Shown here piece after piece: positions 35,853 through 46,415 of a stretch of 64,000 bases of DNA. The notes under the pieces are model-generated. The model did no database searches. It was not told where the DNA came from and saw only the letters and a program-made list of their open reading frames with translations. Numbering within the stretch: the stretch's first letter is position 1; every line of letters starts with the position of its first letter. Origin of the DNA: an uncultured Aquimarina sp. (GTDB lineage: Bacteria > Bacteroidota > Bacteroidia > Flavobacteriales > Flavobacteriaceae); contig CANMDH010000028.1 in NCBI GenBank assembly GCA_947496555.1, positions 1 to 64,000 on the forward strand, in the 5' to 3' direction. A program made the translations under genes and the position numbers.

Positions 35853-37010
35853 ATGATTGAAGATGTAGTAGAAACATATAGCGATCTTTTTGAAATTGAT
35901 CAAAACCTTGATCGATTAGTTAAGAATATTGAACTTCTTAACTATCTAAATCCTCTAAACATTGAGCAGGAAAAAAAGACCTTTTTTGCAGGTAAATACC
36001 GAAAAAACCCAACTTTTAAATATCGAAAAATAAAGTTTAGTCCGTACAAACTGCAGCGATTGTTTTTTAATCAGCGGTTAGAGAATATCGAGGATGATAA
36101 AATTAGAAAATTATATCAGGATATTATTTATGAGTATTCAGGGTTAATTCAATGTATCGAAACCATAGGTACAGGAAAAAGCTTTTATTATAATTCTTTG
36201 AAAGTATTTGGTACCCCAAAAGAAAGAGATGTAGAAAATGCGCGTTTTATTTTGCATTTTGAAGACGAGCCTTATACCAGTTCTATGGCAAAACAATATT
36301 CTGCCAATGATGCAGAAACATATTTCAAAGAATTTGCACAACGATATGCATTTCAGTTTAATATCAAGAAATCAACACACATTTCTGCCTCGGCTATGGT
36401 GCTTAATGCTTCAGAGACGCTTGTTCTAAAAAAGAACTATCGATTTAACGATAATGAACTAATGGTATTGGCAAATCACGAGATCGGTGTTCATATGGTA
36501 ACTACTTTTAATGGGAAAAGTCAGCCACTGAAAATCTTCTCTAATGGTTTTGTAAATAATACTGAAACACAAGAAGGTTTGGCTGTATTTAGTGAATATA
36601 TGTCTGGGTGCCTTACATTACGCAGAATGAAAGAACTTGCATATCGTGTTATTGCGGCAGATAGCTTAATTAAAGGATACGATTTCAAGGGTACTTTTGA
36701 TTTGCTATATAGCCAGTATAAATTAGACCGTGAAACTGCATGGCAAGTAACTTTAAGAGTACATCGTGGTGGCGGATTCACAAAAGATTACCTATACCTA
36801 ACTGGACTAAAAAAGGTATATGATTATTATCATTCTGGTCAAGACATGAATCCATTATTAACCGGTAAGGTAACGTTAGAAAATAAAGAGAATATCTTAC
36901 GGCTTCAACAATTAGGCTTAGCACTTAATAGCAAACATATCACCGATTCTTTTGATAAAAATCTAAATACAAACACAAAGCTAGATTTCATCCTTCGAAA
37001 CCTGAAATAA
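35853..37010 (+). CDS. DUF1704 / QEGLA-motif metallopeptidase-like protein
   Basis: 385 residues. The zinc site is NHEIGVHMVTTFNG (HExxxH at about 210), and TQEGLAVFSEYMSG gives the Glu ligand and the QEGLA signature. The family includes vertebrate tubulin-tyrosine carboxypeptidase MATCAP, so a carboxypeptidase action is plausible. It is third in a row with an ATP-grasp ligase and an amidohydrolase-like gene, 84 bases after the latter. Substrate unknown. Confidence 0.85.
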   Translation: MIEDVVETYSDLFEIDQNLDRLVKNIELLNYLNPLNIEQEKKTFFAGKYRKNPTFKYRKIKFSPYKLQRLFFNQRLENIEDDKIRKLYQDIIYEYSGLIQCIETIGTGKSFYYNSLKVFGTPKERDVENARFILHFEDEPYTSSMAKQYSANDAETYFKEFAQRYAFQFNIKKSTHISASAMVLNASETLVLKKNYRFNDNELMVLANHEIGVHMVTTFNGKSQPLKIFSNGFVNNTETQEGLAVFSEYMSGCLTLRRMKELAYRVIAADSLIKGYDFKGTFDLLYSQYKLDRETAWQVTLRVHRGGGFTKDYLYLTGLKKVYDYYHSGQDMNPLLTGKVTLENKENILRLQQLGLALNSKHITDSFDKNLNTNTKLDFILRNLK

Positions 37011-37058
37011 GTAAGATTAATAAAGCCCTATTTATTTCGTTTGAATACAGGGCACAGG

Positions 37059-37076
37059 GGTATTTCGTGAAATACC
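37059..37076. repeat. Perfect 18-base palindrome between convergent genes
   Basis: GGTATTTC (37059-37066) and GAAATACC (37069-37076) with a two-base gap. It has no T-tract on either side. Confidence 0.7.
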
Positions 37077-37117
37077 TTAATGTGCGGTTTATTCTCAAGA
37101 ATACAAAGATTAGATTT

Positions 37118-38419
37118 TTAGTCTGCAATACCTGCTTCGGCTAAAGTAATCATTAAAGCCATTTTAATATTTTTATTACCATCAATGTTTGTCCATGTTT
37201 CATTAAGTGAATGTGCTCCACTCCCCTTTCCTCCCCGACTTATGGTAATCGCAGGAACATTTTTGGCTATCGGGATATTGCTATTAGTAGAGCCCGTACT
37301 TAATACCGGAGGTATTTTAAGATATGAAGCAACTGCCACTGCTCTTTGCACCAAAGGAGTAGTTTCTGGCAAAGAACCTGATGGACGATCACCGATAGGT
37401 ACAATTTCTAGAGTAACTTTGTCTTTTATCCCAGAAGCATTATAAATGGATGCTGCTTTTTTCATACTCTTTTTGAAAATGCTATCGATTTCTAATAACC
37501 TTTTAGGGCTCAAAGAACGCATATCGACTTCCATCCACGATTCAAAAGGAATAGAATTAACCGATGTTCCTCCTCCCATTCTACCAATGTTAAACGACGT
37601 CTTAGGGCCTTCAATATTAGTATACTTTGTTGCCTCCTGAACAAAATAATCTATAGCCTTTCCTATGGTATGGTGAGGGTTTGCCAATCCAAACGCTCCC
37701 CAGGAGTGCCCCCCTTTTCCTTTAAATACAGCTTTATAACGTTTAGACCCCAGGCCTCCATTAGTAATACGCCCTTTACCTCCACCATCTATAGAAATCC
37801 AGGAATCTACCTTTATATCTGATTTATCACTAAATAAGTGCTTTACTCCCCTTAGGTCTCCTAGTCCCTCTTCACCAACTGTCCCGACAAAAACAATATC
37901 CTCTTCTGTATCTATCGAAGCCTTATTCATACTATCCAAAACGGCAATAAGCATTGCCATTCCTCTGGTGTTGTCTCCTATACCAGGGGCTGTATATGTT
38001 TTTCCATCTTTTTTTACCGTAACATCGGTTTCTTCAGGAAAAACAGTATCTATATGAGCATCCAAAACAATCGTTTTATTTCTTTTTTTCCCTTTTCGTA
38101 ATGCCAAAACATTTCCTACGGCATCTATCCAAACACTATCGATTCCAGTGTTGGTAAACATTTCTACAAACTTTTCGGCTCTTTTTGTTTCTTTAAAAGG
38201 TGGAGCAGGAATTTCGGTGAGCGTAATCATATTATTGATCGTTTCTGCCTCTATTTCATCAATAGTTTGAATTGCTTTCTGAACAGATTTATTCTCTCCT
38301 AGTTTTATAATACTCTTGGTTAATGAGGGTTTAACCGCTATTGCATTTTGTGCATTAACATAAATTCCTGATAAAATCATCAGAGTTATTAAAGTCTGAG
38401 AAAGTTTTATACTCATCAT
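37118..38419 (-). CDS. M20 family metallopeptidase, secreted
   Basis: 433 residues with signal peptide (cut near NAQ, 22-24). Zinc ligands are intact: DAHIDTV, GDNTRGMA, GEEGLGDLRG, DGGGKG, and GAHSLNET at the end. It resembles peptidase T/carboxypeptidase-type exopeptidases that trim peptides in the periplasm. It follows the S9 peptidase gene by 34 bases on the same strand, so they are likely co-transcribed. Confidence 0.9.
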   Translation of the reverse strand: MMSIKLSQTLITLMILSGIYVNAQNAIAVKPSLTKSIIKLGENKSVQKAIQTIDEIEAETINNMITLTEIPAPPFKETKRAEKFVEMFTNTGIDSVWIDAVGNVLALRKGKKRNKTIVLDAHIDTVFPEETDVTVKKDGKTYTAPGIGDNTRGMAMLIAVLDSMNKASIDTEEDIVFVGTVGEEGLGDLRGVKHLFSDKSDIKVDSWISIDGGGKGRITNGGLGSKRYKAVFKGKGGHSWGAFGLANPHHTIGKAIDYFVQEATKYTNIEGPKTSFNIGRMGGGTSVNSIPFESWMEVDMRSLSPKRLLEIDSIFKKSMKKAASIYNASGIKDKVTLEIVPIGDRPSGSLPETTPLVQRAVAVASYLKIPPVLSTGSTNSNIPIAKNVPAITISRGGKGSGAHSLNETWTNIDGNKNIKMALMITLAEAGIAD

Positions 38420-38453
38420 TCTAAACGTTAAAATTAAAAGTCATTTTTCATTT

Positions 38454-41285
38454 TTAATCAGTGGCATATCCAAAATCTTTTCCTTTTTGGGTACGAGGAA
38501 CCCCTTTGATCATCCAACTAGGTGCAGGTTTATTTTTTAAATAATGATCAAAAAATTGCATCATTCTGATTGAAAGATCTTGCTTATTTTTTACTTCTTT
38601 AAGGTTATGTGCTTCATTGTTATACACCAATAACCAGACAGGTTTCTGTAATCGTCGCATTCCCATAAACATCTCAATACCTTGATAATATGGTACAGCA
38701 CCATCGTTGTCATTATGCATCATTAATAAAGGGGTCTCTATCTTGGGGATTCCAAAAAGAGGGGAATTTTCAACATACAAATCGAAACCTTCCCATATGT
38801 TTTTGCCAATTCTACTCTGAGTTCTTTCATATTGAAAAGCTCTACTTAGTCCTGATTGCCATCGAATTCCGCCATAGGCAGAAATCATGTTGCTTACAGG
38901 TGCACCAGCCATTGCCGCTTTAAACTTATTTGTGACTGTAACGAGATAGGCCACTTGATATCCACCCCAGCTTTGTCCTTGTATTGCCATATTATCAGAA
39001 TCTATATATCCTAGCTTTTCTATAGCGTCTACGCCCGATACCACACAGTTATAGGCGCTTGGGCCAGGCTTTCCTTCTTTATAAACGATATCAGGAACAA
39101 ACATTACATAATCATTACTTACCAGGTATACTGGATTTACAGTAGATGCACTTGGTTGTGGAGCGTAATTTCGATGATAACTATCCGATCTCTTTTCATA
39201 AAAATAAGTAATCAGAGGGTACTTTTTTGAAGGATCAAAATTTTCTGGTTTATAAATGATCCCCTCCAGCTCTTCGCCATCATAGGCTTTCCAGGAAAAA
39301 AGTTCGGCACTACCCCATTTATAATTTCCTTGATGTGGATTTACATCAGTTAGTTTTGTTGCGTTCACAAAGTCATCTTCTGACATATAAACATCTGGAA
39401 ACGTATTAAAATTTTCTTTGCTATAGGTAAACACTTCTGCATGTTTTGCCCTTTTATAGTTCTTAATTAAAAACTTCTCAGGCTTTATTTTCTCAACAAG
39501 CTTATCCTTTCTTAAAACATACAAGCCCGAAGCTTTGGTAGTTTTATCAAAACTGGTAATCAATAATTCTTTGTTTATGTAAGAAGCATTATTCTCGTTT
39601 TCTGGATCCAGATTTTCTGTTCTATATTCTATCTTGTTTTTTCTTCCATTTTTTGTAATATTTTGCAGTTTTCCTTTTCCATTAAGCGGTATCTGCCAAA
39701 TATCAAACTTGTCAAAAACCAATGCATTTCCGTCTGAGTCAAAACCTCCAAAACCATGCGGATAGGGTAACATTGGGTGATCATCATCTTCGTCATAAAA
39801 TGGTACTTCAATATCCTTGGTAAGGTTTATTTTTTCTAATGTCTCCAAATTAAGGGAGAACCAATGTTGTTTCTGCATATCAAAATACAAGGCATACTTA
39901 CCGTCTATAGATAAAATTGGTTCTAAAGCAGTATCAGTCAATCCTATGCGACTTTCTGCGGTAACGGTGTTGACAACATAAAAATCTTGAGTCCAGGGGC
40001 TATTCCAAGAACGCTTTATATCATATGGAGCTCCTGTAGCACCCATAATAAACTTCTGCTCCTTGTCTTTATCAAAAATTAAATCTTCTATTTGTTTATC
40101 CTGCAGGTGTATAAAAGTCTTCTTTTCTATGTCATAATATGAAACAAAAGCTTTTTTATTTAATTTTTTAGATTTTGACTTTTGTTCTGGTTGGATCATT
40201 TTATCCTGCCAATGCCATACATCTACCTGCGGAATCTCTTCTTCTAGCAGCGTAGTATCCTTTTGATATTGCATCCTTGGTTTTGAATAGAAGTAAAGCC
40301 TCTTTTCATTTTCTGAAAAGAAAGGGGCTTGGTTGCCACTTAATTCCCAATCATTTCTAAGGTTATCTCCGGATATATCCACGAGTTTTTTCAATGAATT
40401 ATTTGCATAATAATATAGTTGATATTGAAGAGAATCAATTGCTGTCGAATCTTTTGCGGTTACATATGAAAAATGATTCCCTACTTTACTTATTGATAAT
40501 CCATCATATATGTATTTACCAGTATCAATAACCTTTTTTGACTTCAATTCTAGATTATAGCTATACACGCCAAGATCCCTTTCATTTGCCTTATCTTCTT
40601 TGTTTCCATCTTTTCCCTTTTTCTTCTCTTTACTGGTTGTGGAATAATAAAAGGTTTTACCTCTTTCTGGAATAACAAAATCCTTTATTTGAAGAATCGT
40701 ATCTCTTTTTTTAGTTTCAAAATCATAAACCAACGCATATTTTTGACTAAAAGCCATAGGAATATCTCTATTGAGAGTATCTTTCTTTTTGGTGCTCGCA
40801 GAATCTTTCTTACTTTTATTCTTAAACTTCTCAACAACCATCCAACCATTCGATTCTTTTGGTAATGTGTATTTTACCACTCTCGAGATCGAATCATATA
40901 TTTTATTGGTTTTTACGTCATAAACAAATAGGACATCTTTTGATACATTCTCTTTTTTAACTTTCTTCTTTTTTTCTTTCCTTAATTCCTCATATTTAGG
41001 CTTTCTTTTAAAAACCACAAAGCGTTCATCAAAAGAAATAGAAGTATCAAACCCATTAAAGAAAGTAGCTTTCTGGTTTGTCTGTGTGTTAAAAATTTCG
41101 ACATATCCATCTCCTCTTTTGGTAGCCGTTTCTATTGTTGAGACAATAAGTTTTCCTTTATCAGATATTTTTACATCAGACACCTTTTTCCATAAGTCAT
41201 AATCATCATGGGTAATCGCTTTCTTTTGGGCAAAAAATAATGAAGAAGTAAAAAATAATAGTAGCGTGATTGATTTATAGATCAT
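38454..41285 (-). CDS. S9 family prolyl oligopeptidase-like peptidase, secreted
   Basis: 943 residues. Signal peptide (YKSITLLLFFTSSLFFAQ), beta-propeller (about 30-650) and a C-terminal alpha/beta hydrolase: GQSWGGYQVAYLV (Ser), HNDNDGAVPYYQG (Asp) and NNEAHNLK (His). Lysine-rich inserts (for example at 107-120) interrupt the propeller. It should cut oligopeptides in the periplasm. It is upstream of the M20 gene and downstream of SusD. Confidence 0.92.
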   Translation of the reverse strand: MIYKSITLLLFFTSSLFFAQKKAITHDDYDLWKKVSDVKISDKGKLIVSTIETATKRGDGYVEIFNTQTNQKATFFNGFDTSISFDERFVVFKRKPKYEELRKEKKKKVKKENVSKDVLFVYDVKTNKIYDSISRVVKYTLPKESNGWMVVEKFKNKSKKDSASTKKKDTLNRDIPMAFSQKYALVYDFETKKRDTILQIKDFVIPERGKTFYYSTTSKEKKKGKDGNKEDKANERDLGVYSYNLELKSKKVIDTGKYIYDGLSISKVGNHFSYVTAKDSTAIDSLQYQLYYYANNSLKKLVDISGDNLRNDWELSGNQAPFFSENEKRLYFYSKPRMQYQKDTTLLEEEIPQVDVWHWQDKMIQPEQKSKSKKLNKKAFVSYYDIEKKTFIHLQDKQIEDLIFDKDKEQKFIMGATGAPYDIKRSWNSPWTQDFYVVNTVTAESRIGLTDTALEPILSIDGKYALYFDMQKQHWFSLNLETLEKINLTKDIEVPFYDEDDDHPMLPYPHGFGGFDSDGNALVFDKFDIWQIPLNGKGKLQNITKNGRKNKIEYRTENLDPENENNASYINKELLITSFDKTTKASGLYVLRKDKLVEKIKPEKFLIKNYKRAKHAEVFTYSKENFNTFPDVYMSEDDFVNATKLTDVNPHQGNYKWGSAELFSWKAYDGEELEGIIYKPENFDPSKKYPLITYFYEKRSDSYHRNYAPQPSASTVNPVYLVSNDYVMFVPDIVYKEGKPGPSAYNCVVSGVDAIEKLGYIDSDNMAIQGQSWGGYQVAYLVTVTNKFKAAMAGAPVSNMISAYGGIRWQSGLSRAFQYERTQSRIGKNIWEGFDLYVENSPLFGIPKIETPLLMMHNDNDGAVPYYQGIEMFMGMRRLQKPVWLLVYNNEAHNLKEVKNKQDLSIRMMQFFDHYLKNKPAPSWMIKGVPRTQKGKDFGYATD

Positions 41286-41454
41286 TGTGCAAAAATTTAA
41301 ATTGGACTAAGGTATTTAGTAAAGAAATTAAAGACATAAATCAAAACTAAATCCAAATTCTTTTAGCTAAAATAATCTTCTAAAATTATAAATAGGTCTT
41401 AACTAGATACACTTTATATCTTTTTTAACCATTATTTATCTTAATAACACTTTA

Positions 41455-41500
41455 AAAATGAGTCCAATCAGCGGGGTATAGTAATCGGACTCATTTTATT
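41455..41500 (-). terminator. Terminator of the susC-susD operon
   Basis: AAAATGAGTCC (41455-41465) pairs with GGACTCATTTT (41487-41497); on the minus strand it is followed by T-rich sequence. Twenty-eight bases after the SusD stop. Confidence 0.85.
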
Positions 41501-41527
41501 GAGTTTTGGCCAACTCAAAAAACTAAG

Positions 41528-42928
41528 TTAGTATCCCGGATTTTGTTGATCTGCAATATTAGGGTTTACATTAATTTCATCAATAGGTATAGGCATTATG
41601 GTTCTGTTTTCCGGAGCAGAAATAGAAATAGGATCACCGTCTTGTTGAAATTTATTAAACGTTCGACCGTACCTGGACAGGTCATATAATCTAAATCCTT
41701 CGTAAGCCAGTTCTTTGCGTCTCTCTAAAACAATCTTATCAATTAATGCTTGTCCCGTTTCAGTTGAAGCAGCAGCACTGGGATCTGCTCTTTGTATAAT
41801 TGCATCCAAGGCTTCCTGTGCTTGTATATCCTCGGTCAATTGTGCATGTGCTTCAGCTTTTATCAAATACATTTCAGAAAGTCTCAATACTTGAATATTA
41901 TCATCCTGAACCTGAACCCTTGGAAATTTTTGCACTAAATTCACATCTCCATCTCGAGGATATAATTCTTTTCTAACATCAGTATCACTTAACGTGTTTA
42001 CAAAGTCATCCGTTGCAAAGGCATCTTCATAAGTAAGATAGAAATAGCCTATAGAGTTTGTTCCTGAATTATCAGTTTCATTGTTAACCAATGTAAACAA
42101 GGTCTCACTATTATCATCCAAACCCCAACTGGCAATATATTCCTGATTTTCCAATAGTGAATTTCCACTATTATCAATTACCTCAGTTGCAATATCTCGT
42201 GCACCCATCCAGTTCTCCATATACAAGTACACCCTAGCCAGTAATGCCCTCGCCGCATGAACATCCATTCTGTTAGGCGACGATTCTGATCTCATTAAGT
42301 CAATTGCTTTTAGTAAATCACTTTCAATCTGTTCATACACCTGAGCAGTTGTACTTCGTCCGGGCTCTTGAATTGTACCTCCATCGCCTAAAGTTTCAAA
42401 ATCTGGGATGGGTACTCCTAAATGAGAAGCATCTGCAGTAAAATTATAGGGTTGTGCAAATAACAACTGTAAATTATGAAATGCTAATGCTCTAAGTGCA
42501 TACATTTCTCCTATATATTGTTCTGCATCTTCTTGTTCCGATTCGGGAAAAGCTAGTAATTCAGCTTTTCTGATAATAATTGAAGTAGAAGCTATAGCAC
42601 GAGCAAGTTCTTCCCATGTTGGAGTAATAAATCTATTGTTCGAGTTTACGGTATACGAATCAAAATCCAAATACCTTCCTGTATTATCAAATGCATCTAT
42701 AAATGCATTATCAGACAGGATTTCGGGGAGCAACATCAATGTTCGGTTATACAAATCAGTATCGGCAAATAGGCTATAAGAACCATTTGCTGCCAGGTTT
42801 AATGAATTAAGATCTACAATTGCATCAGAAACTTCTACATTATCAGAAAATTGTTGCTCCAAAGTATCGTCGCAAGAGCTTATTATAAAAGCTACTATTA
42901 ATAGTATATATATTATTTTGTTTTTCAT
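41528..42928 (-). CDS. SusD/RagB-type outer-membrane lipoprotein
   Basis: 466 residues. Lipobox SSCD follows the hydrophobic signal (residues 8-20). Tetratricopeptide-like helices (ALLARVYLYMENWMGARDIATEVID; LRALAFHNLQLLFAQPYN) and the C-terminal LERRKELAYEGFRLYDLSRYGR are hallmarks of RagB/SusD. It binds the substrate at the cell surface for the SusC channel and starts 11 bases after it, in one operon. Confidence 0.95.
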   Translation of the reverse strand: MKNKIIYILLIVAFIISSCDDTLEQQFSDNVEVSDAIVDLNSLNLAANGSYSLFADTDLYNRTLMLLPEILSDNAFIDAFDNTGRYLDFDSYTVNSNNRFITPTWEELARAIASTSIIIRKAELLAFPESEQEDAEQYIGEMYALRALAFHNLQLLFAQPYNFTADASHLGVPIPDFETLGDGGTIQEPGRSTTAQVYEQIESDLLKAIDLMRSESSPNRMDVHAARALLARVYLYMENWMGARDIATEVIDNSGNSLLENQEYIASWGLDDNSETLFTLVNNETDNSGTNSIGYFYLTYEDAFATDDFVNTLSDTDVRKELYPRDGDVNLVQKFPRVQVQDDNIQVLRLSEMYLIKAEAHAQLTEDIQAQEALDAIIQRADPSAAASTETGQALIDKIVLERRKELAYEGFRLYDLSRYGRTFNKFQQDGDPISISAPENRTIMPIPIDEINVNPNIADQQNPGY

Positions 42929-42939
42929 GATGTCTTAAA

Positions 42940-45900
42940 TTAAAAAGTTAAATCTACACCTAAGAACAGTGCTCTTGAAATTGGAATTTCTTGATTTAAT
43001 CTACCATCCGATCCTGCTTCGGGGTCTCTTTCTAAACGATCGTCTTTTATATAGGTATATAAATTATTTCCTTTAATATAAACTCGCGCAGAAGAAAGTC
43101 CAATTCTATTTATGCTTTGAGAAGGTAAAGAATATGCCAAAGTCACATCTCGTAATCTTATAAATGATCCATCATATACAAATCTACTAGAAGGCTGAGA
43201 TGATCTACCTGTTTGTCTATTTCCGTATACAAATGCAGGTACGTCGGTTATATCTCCAGGCTGTTGCCATCTTCGTTCATAGGTTCCTCGACTTACATTT
43301 CCGGTAGAAGCAAGTCTTCGTGATCCATCACTATTGGTAAATCTATTCCAGGTGTCATAAACCAATCCGCCCCATGCGCTGTACAATTGGAAATCCAACG
43401 AAATTCCTTTATAACTAATAGTATTTCTAAAGCCAGCATAAAAATCAGGAGTAGCATTACCAATAATTACCTGCTCAGCATCTCCATAACTATTGGTAGT
43501 TGCGTCGGATTCATCATTAATAAACCATAAAGCGTCTCCGTTATCCGGGTCCGCACCTGCATATCTCGGTAAATAGAATGTTTCAAAATCTTCTCCCACC
43601 GCTGTAATACGTGTAGTCCCGATTATTGGCTCCCCATCACCGGCCAGCCTAGTAATCTCATTTTCGTTAATAGTAAAATTAAAACTGGTGGTCCAGCTAA
43701 ATCCATTATTGGCACTTACAATATTACGCGTAGTGATTTGTAATTCTACTCCGGTATTTTCCATCGCTCCAATATTTTGAACAATATCTACATCACCATT
43801 TGTTGACGAAATTGGTCTTGCTCGTATAAGATCGGTGGTCTCTCTTTGATACCAATCAAAACTTCCTTGTATTCTATTATTAAATAATGAATAATCAACA
43901 CCTATGTTTAGTGGTTTATTAACTTCCCACTTTAAATTGGGATTCCCCAAATCTGAGAAAAATAACCCCGGACTTCCATCATAATCATTAATAGAGAAAA
44001 GATCAAACACTGCATAAGGATTATCATCTGGATCATTAGAATTTTCATTACCCGCAATAGGATCATTTCCATTCTCACCGTAACTTCCTCTAATTTTAAA
44101 ATCATTAATAAAGTTAACATCCTCCATAAATCTTTCTTTGGCTAAATTCCAGCCAAGACCCACAGACCAAAAAACACCATATTGGTTATCATCCTTAAAT
44201 GTAGAACTACCATCACGTCTAAGAGATCCGCTAACTAAATATCTTTCACCGTAGGAATACTCTGCATTGAAAAACACAGAATTTAATCCACTCTGTCGTC
44301 TATTGGTAGAGGCCTCTACCGGCAAACTACCCGCATTTAGGTCAACAAAACCATCAGGTATATTTTCAACTTGAATATCGCTAAACTTATTTCTAGTTTT
44401 TTGAAACTCATATCCTCCAAAAGCCGTTATATCATGATCTCCTTTAACAAAATTATATCGTAACATGTTTCGGAACAACCAAGTGAATAAAAAATCGGAG
44501 TCCTGATTCCCTCTTCCTATTGGTCGTGCTCCTCCAAAACCTGCTGGTTGTCTAATATAGTCATCCCTAAACCCCTGATTCATATTAATTGATGATTCAA
44601 AAGAAAGTCCATTAAGTATTTTGTATGATAAGTCCATACCCGCAAGAATTCTATGAGTAATATTTCTTCTTGTCTCTGCCTCGGCTTGTGCAACAGGATT
44701 GTGTGTACTATTAAAGCCGAAGTTAAAAGTGCCATCCTCGTTAAACGGCGAAATATCTGGTCTTATTCTATATATAGATCTAACAGGGTTAGCAAAAGCT
44801 CCTCCATCCGGTCTAAAATCCGAAATGCTCTTATTATAAGATAGATTGGCACTTATATTGATTTTGTCATTTATTCTTTGATCTAATTTTATCCTCGAAT
44901 TCATTCTTTCAAACTGAGAACCAACTATAACTCCTTCTTGATTGAAGTATCCCCCGGAGATATAATATTTTGTATTTTCGGATCCTCCTCTTACTGACAA
45001 ATCATGTTGTTGGTAAAAACCATCTTGAGTCAATAAATCGAGCCAGTTTGTATTCACATCTGGATTAAAACCTCTATCGGTTAAATAGGTTAGAGCATCA
45101 CTGTCATTATCCCTTATTCCAGCATTTTGCACTCCTTCTACCAATAATTCTTGCAATTCTGAAGTGTTTAGCGGTTTAAAACGATCAGCTACTGTGGGAG
45201 TAGATAAACCTCCTTGTGCACTATATGAAATAATTGGTTTGCCTTGTTCCCCTGATTTAGTTTGTATTACAATAACTCCATTAGCACCTCTTGTACCATA
45301 AATTGAAGTAGCTGCCGCATCTTTAAGCACCGAAAGCGTTTTTATATCCCCTGGATTAAGAGTAGTAATTATAGATGCATCTCTGGTTTGGATACCGTCA
45401 ATAACATATAAGGGAAAAGAAGCAGTAAATGAGCCAACACCTCTAATTCTGACATTTGGTGTAGCCCCAGGTTGTCCGCTACTAGCAGTAACCAGTACTC
45501 CAGGAACATTACCCTGAATACTTTCTTGTATTGCTGCTCTTGGAGTCGCATTAATTGATTCTAACTTTACATTTATGGCAGAACCTGTTAATCTGGATTT
45601 ACGTTGCACCGCATATCCGGTTACTACAACCTCTTCTAATGAGCTTATGTCCTCGATCAAGGTAATATTAATCGCTTTATTATCATTTACAGCATATTCC
45701 TGAGTAACAAACCCTACGTAAGAAAAGACTAAAATATCTCCATTGTCGGCCTGGATACTATAATTTCCGTCAAAATCGGTTTGAGTTCCTTTATTTGTCC
45801 CTTTGATAGCTACATTAACTCCTGGTAATGGAAAACCATCTTCAGCCACAACTATTCCTTTGATCAGATTTTGAATTGGACTATTAATAATAGTGTTCAA

Positions 45901-46329
45901 ATTTTCTTTACTCTCTCTATCTTTCTCTTTTTCAAGGTATTCTAATATTTTTTTTATATCCTTTTCCGATGTTTTTTTGTTTTTAGGAAATAAAACAATC
46001 TGATTCTTGTACACTTTATAATCAATACCCGTCTCTCTAAAGAGATTTGATAATACTTTATTCAGTTTTTCATTAGTAACACTTAGAGAAACCCTCTTTG
46101 AAACATCAATTAGGTTATTATTGTAAAAAAAGTGATAGGAACTACTTTCTTCTATTTTTTCTATTGCCTCTTGCAATGTAACTTTATCTACTGAAATTGA
46201 AATGTTTTGAGAATAAGTATCAAATGAAAATAGCTTCGATATAGTAATACAAATAAGTAACGAATAAATTTTCATAATTCTTATTAGATGTTTTTTAGAT
46301 AATAAAACATCTGAATGTTTTTTTTTCAT
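42940..46329 (-). CDS. SusC/RagA TonB-dependent outer-membrane transporter with STN domain
   Basis: 1129 residues. After a signal (a later start at 46275 is also possible), an STN signalling domain (about 45-115), a carboxypeptidase-like domain (about 160-230, GTNKGTQTDFDGNYSI) and the plug (VVVTGYAVQRKSRLTGSAINV, then LYVIDGIQTRDAS) precede a large barrel ending in Phe. The STN domain contacts FecR, so transport also signals. A terminator separates it from fecR. Confidence 0.95.
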   Translation of the reverse strand: MKKKHSDVLLSKKHLIRIMKIYSLLICITISKLFSFDTYSQNISISVDKVTLQEAIEKIEESSSYHFFYNNNLIDVSKRVSLSVTNEKLNKVLSNLFRETGIDYKVYKNQIVLFPKNKKTSEKDIKKILEYLEKEKDRESKENLNTIINSPIQNLIKGIVVAEDGFPLPGVNVAIKGTNKGTQTDFDGNYSIQADNGDILVFSYVGFVTQEYAVNDNKAINITLIEDISSLEEVVVTGYAVQRKSRLTGSAINVKLESINATPRAAIQESIQGNVPGVLVTASSGQPGATPNVRIRGVGSFTASFPLYVIDGIQTRDASIITTLNPGDIKTLSVLKDAAATSIYGTRGANGVIVIQTKSGEQGKPIISYSAQGGLSTPTVADRFKPLNTSELQELLVEGVQNAGIRDNDSDALTYLTDRGFNPDVNTNWLDLLTQDGFYQQHDLSVRGGSENTKYYISGGYFNQEGVIVGSQFERMNSRIKLDQRINDKINISANLSYNKSISDFRPDGGAFANPVRSIYRIRPDISPFNEDGTFNFGFNSTHNPVAQAEAETRRNITHRILAGMDLSYKILNGLSFESSINMNQGFRDDYIRQPAGFGGARPIGRGNQDSDFLFTWLFRNMLRYNFVKGDHDITAFGGYEFQKTRNKFSDIQVENIPDGFVDLNAGSLPVEASTNRRQSGLNSVFFNAEYSYGERYLVSGSLRRDGSSTFKDDNQYGVFWSVGLGWNLAKERFMEDVNFINDFKIRGSYGENGNDPIAGNENSNDPDDNPYAVFDLFSINDYDGSPGLFFSDLGNPNLKWEVNKPLNIGVDYSLFNNRIQGSFDWYQRETTDLIRARPISSTNGDVDIVQNIGAMENTGVELQITTRNIVSANNGFSWTTSFNFTINENEITRLAGDGEPIIGTTRITAVGEDFETFYLPRYAGADPDNGDALWFINDESDATTNSYGDAEQVIIGNATPDFYAGFRNTISYKGISLDFQLYSAWGGLVYDTWNRFTNSDGSRRLASTGNVSRGTYERRWQQPGDITDVPAFVYGNRQTGRSSQPSSRFVYDGSFIRLRDVTLAYSLPSQSINRIGLSSARVYIKGNNLYTYIKDDRLERDPEAGSDGRLNQEIPISRALFLGVDLTF

Positions 46330-46380
46330 AATTTTGTATGGTTTTAATTATTCTATTCTGAGATTAATTAGACGACCTTT

Positions 46381-46410
46381 AAAGAGGATGTTGCCGCATC
46401 CTCTTTTTTA
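46381..46410 (-). terminator. Terminator between fecR and susC
   Basis: AAAGAGGATG (46381-46390) pairs with CATCCTCTTT (46397-46406). It sits between the FecR stop (46416) and the SusC start, implying that susC has its own promoter. Confidence 0.75.
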
Positions 46411-46415
46411 TTGTT

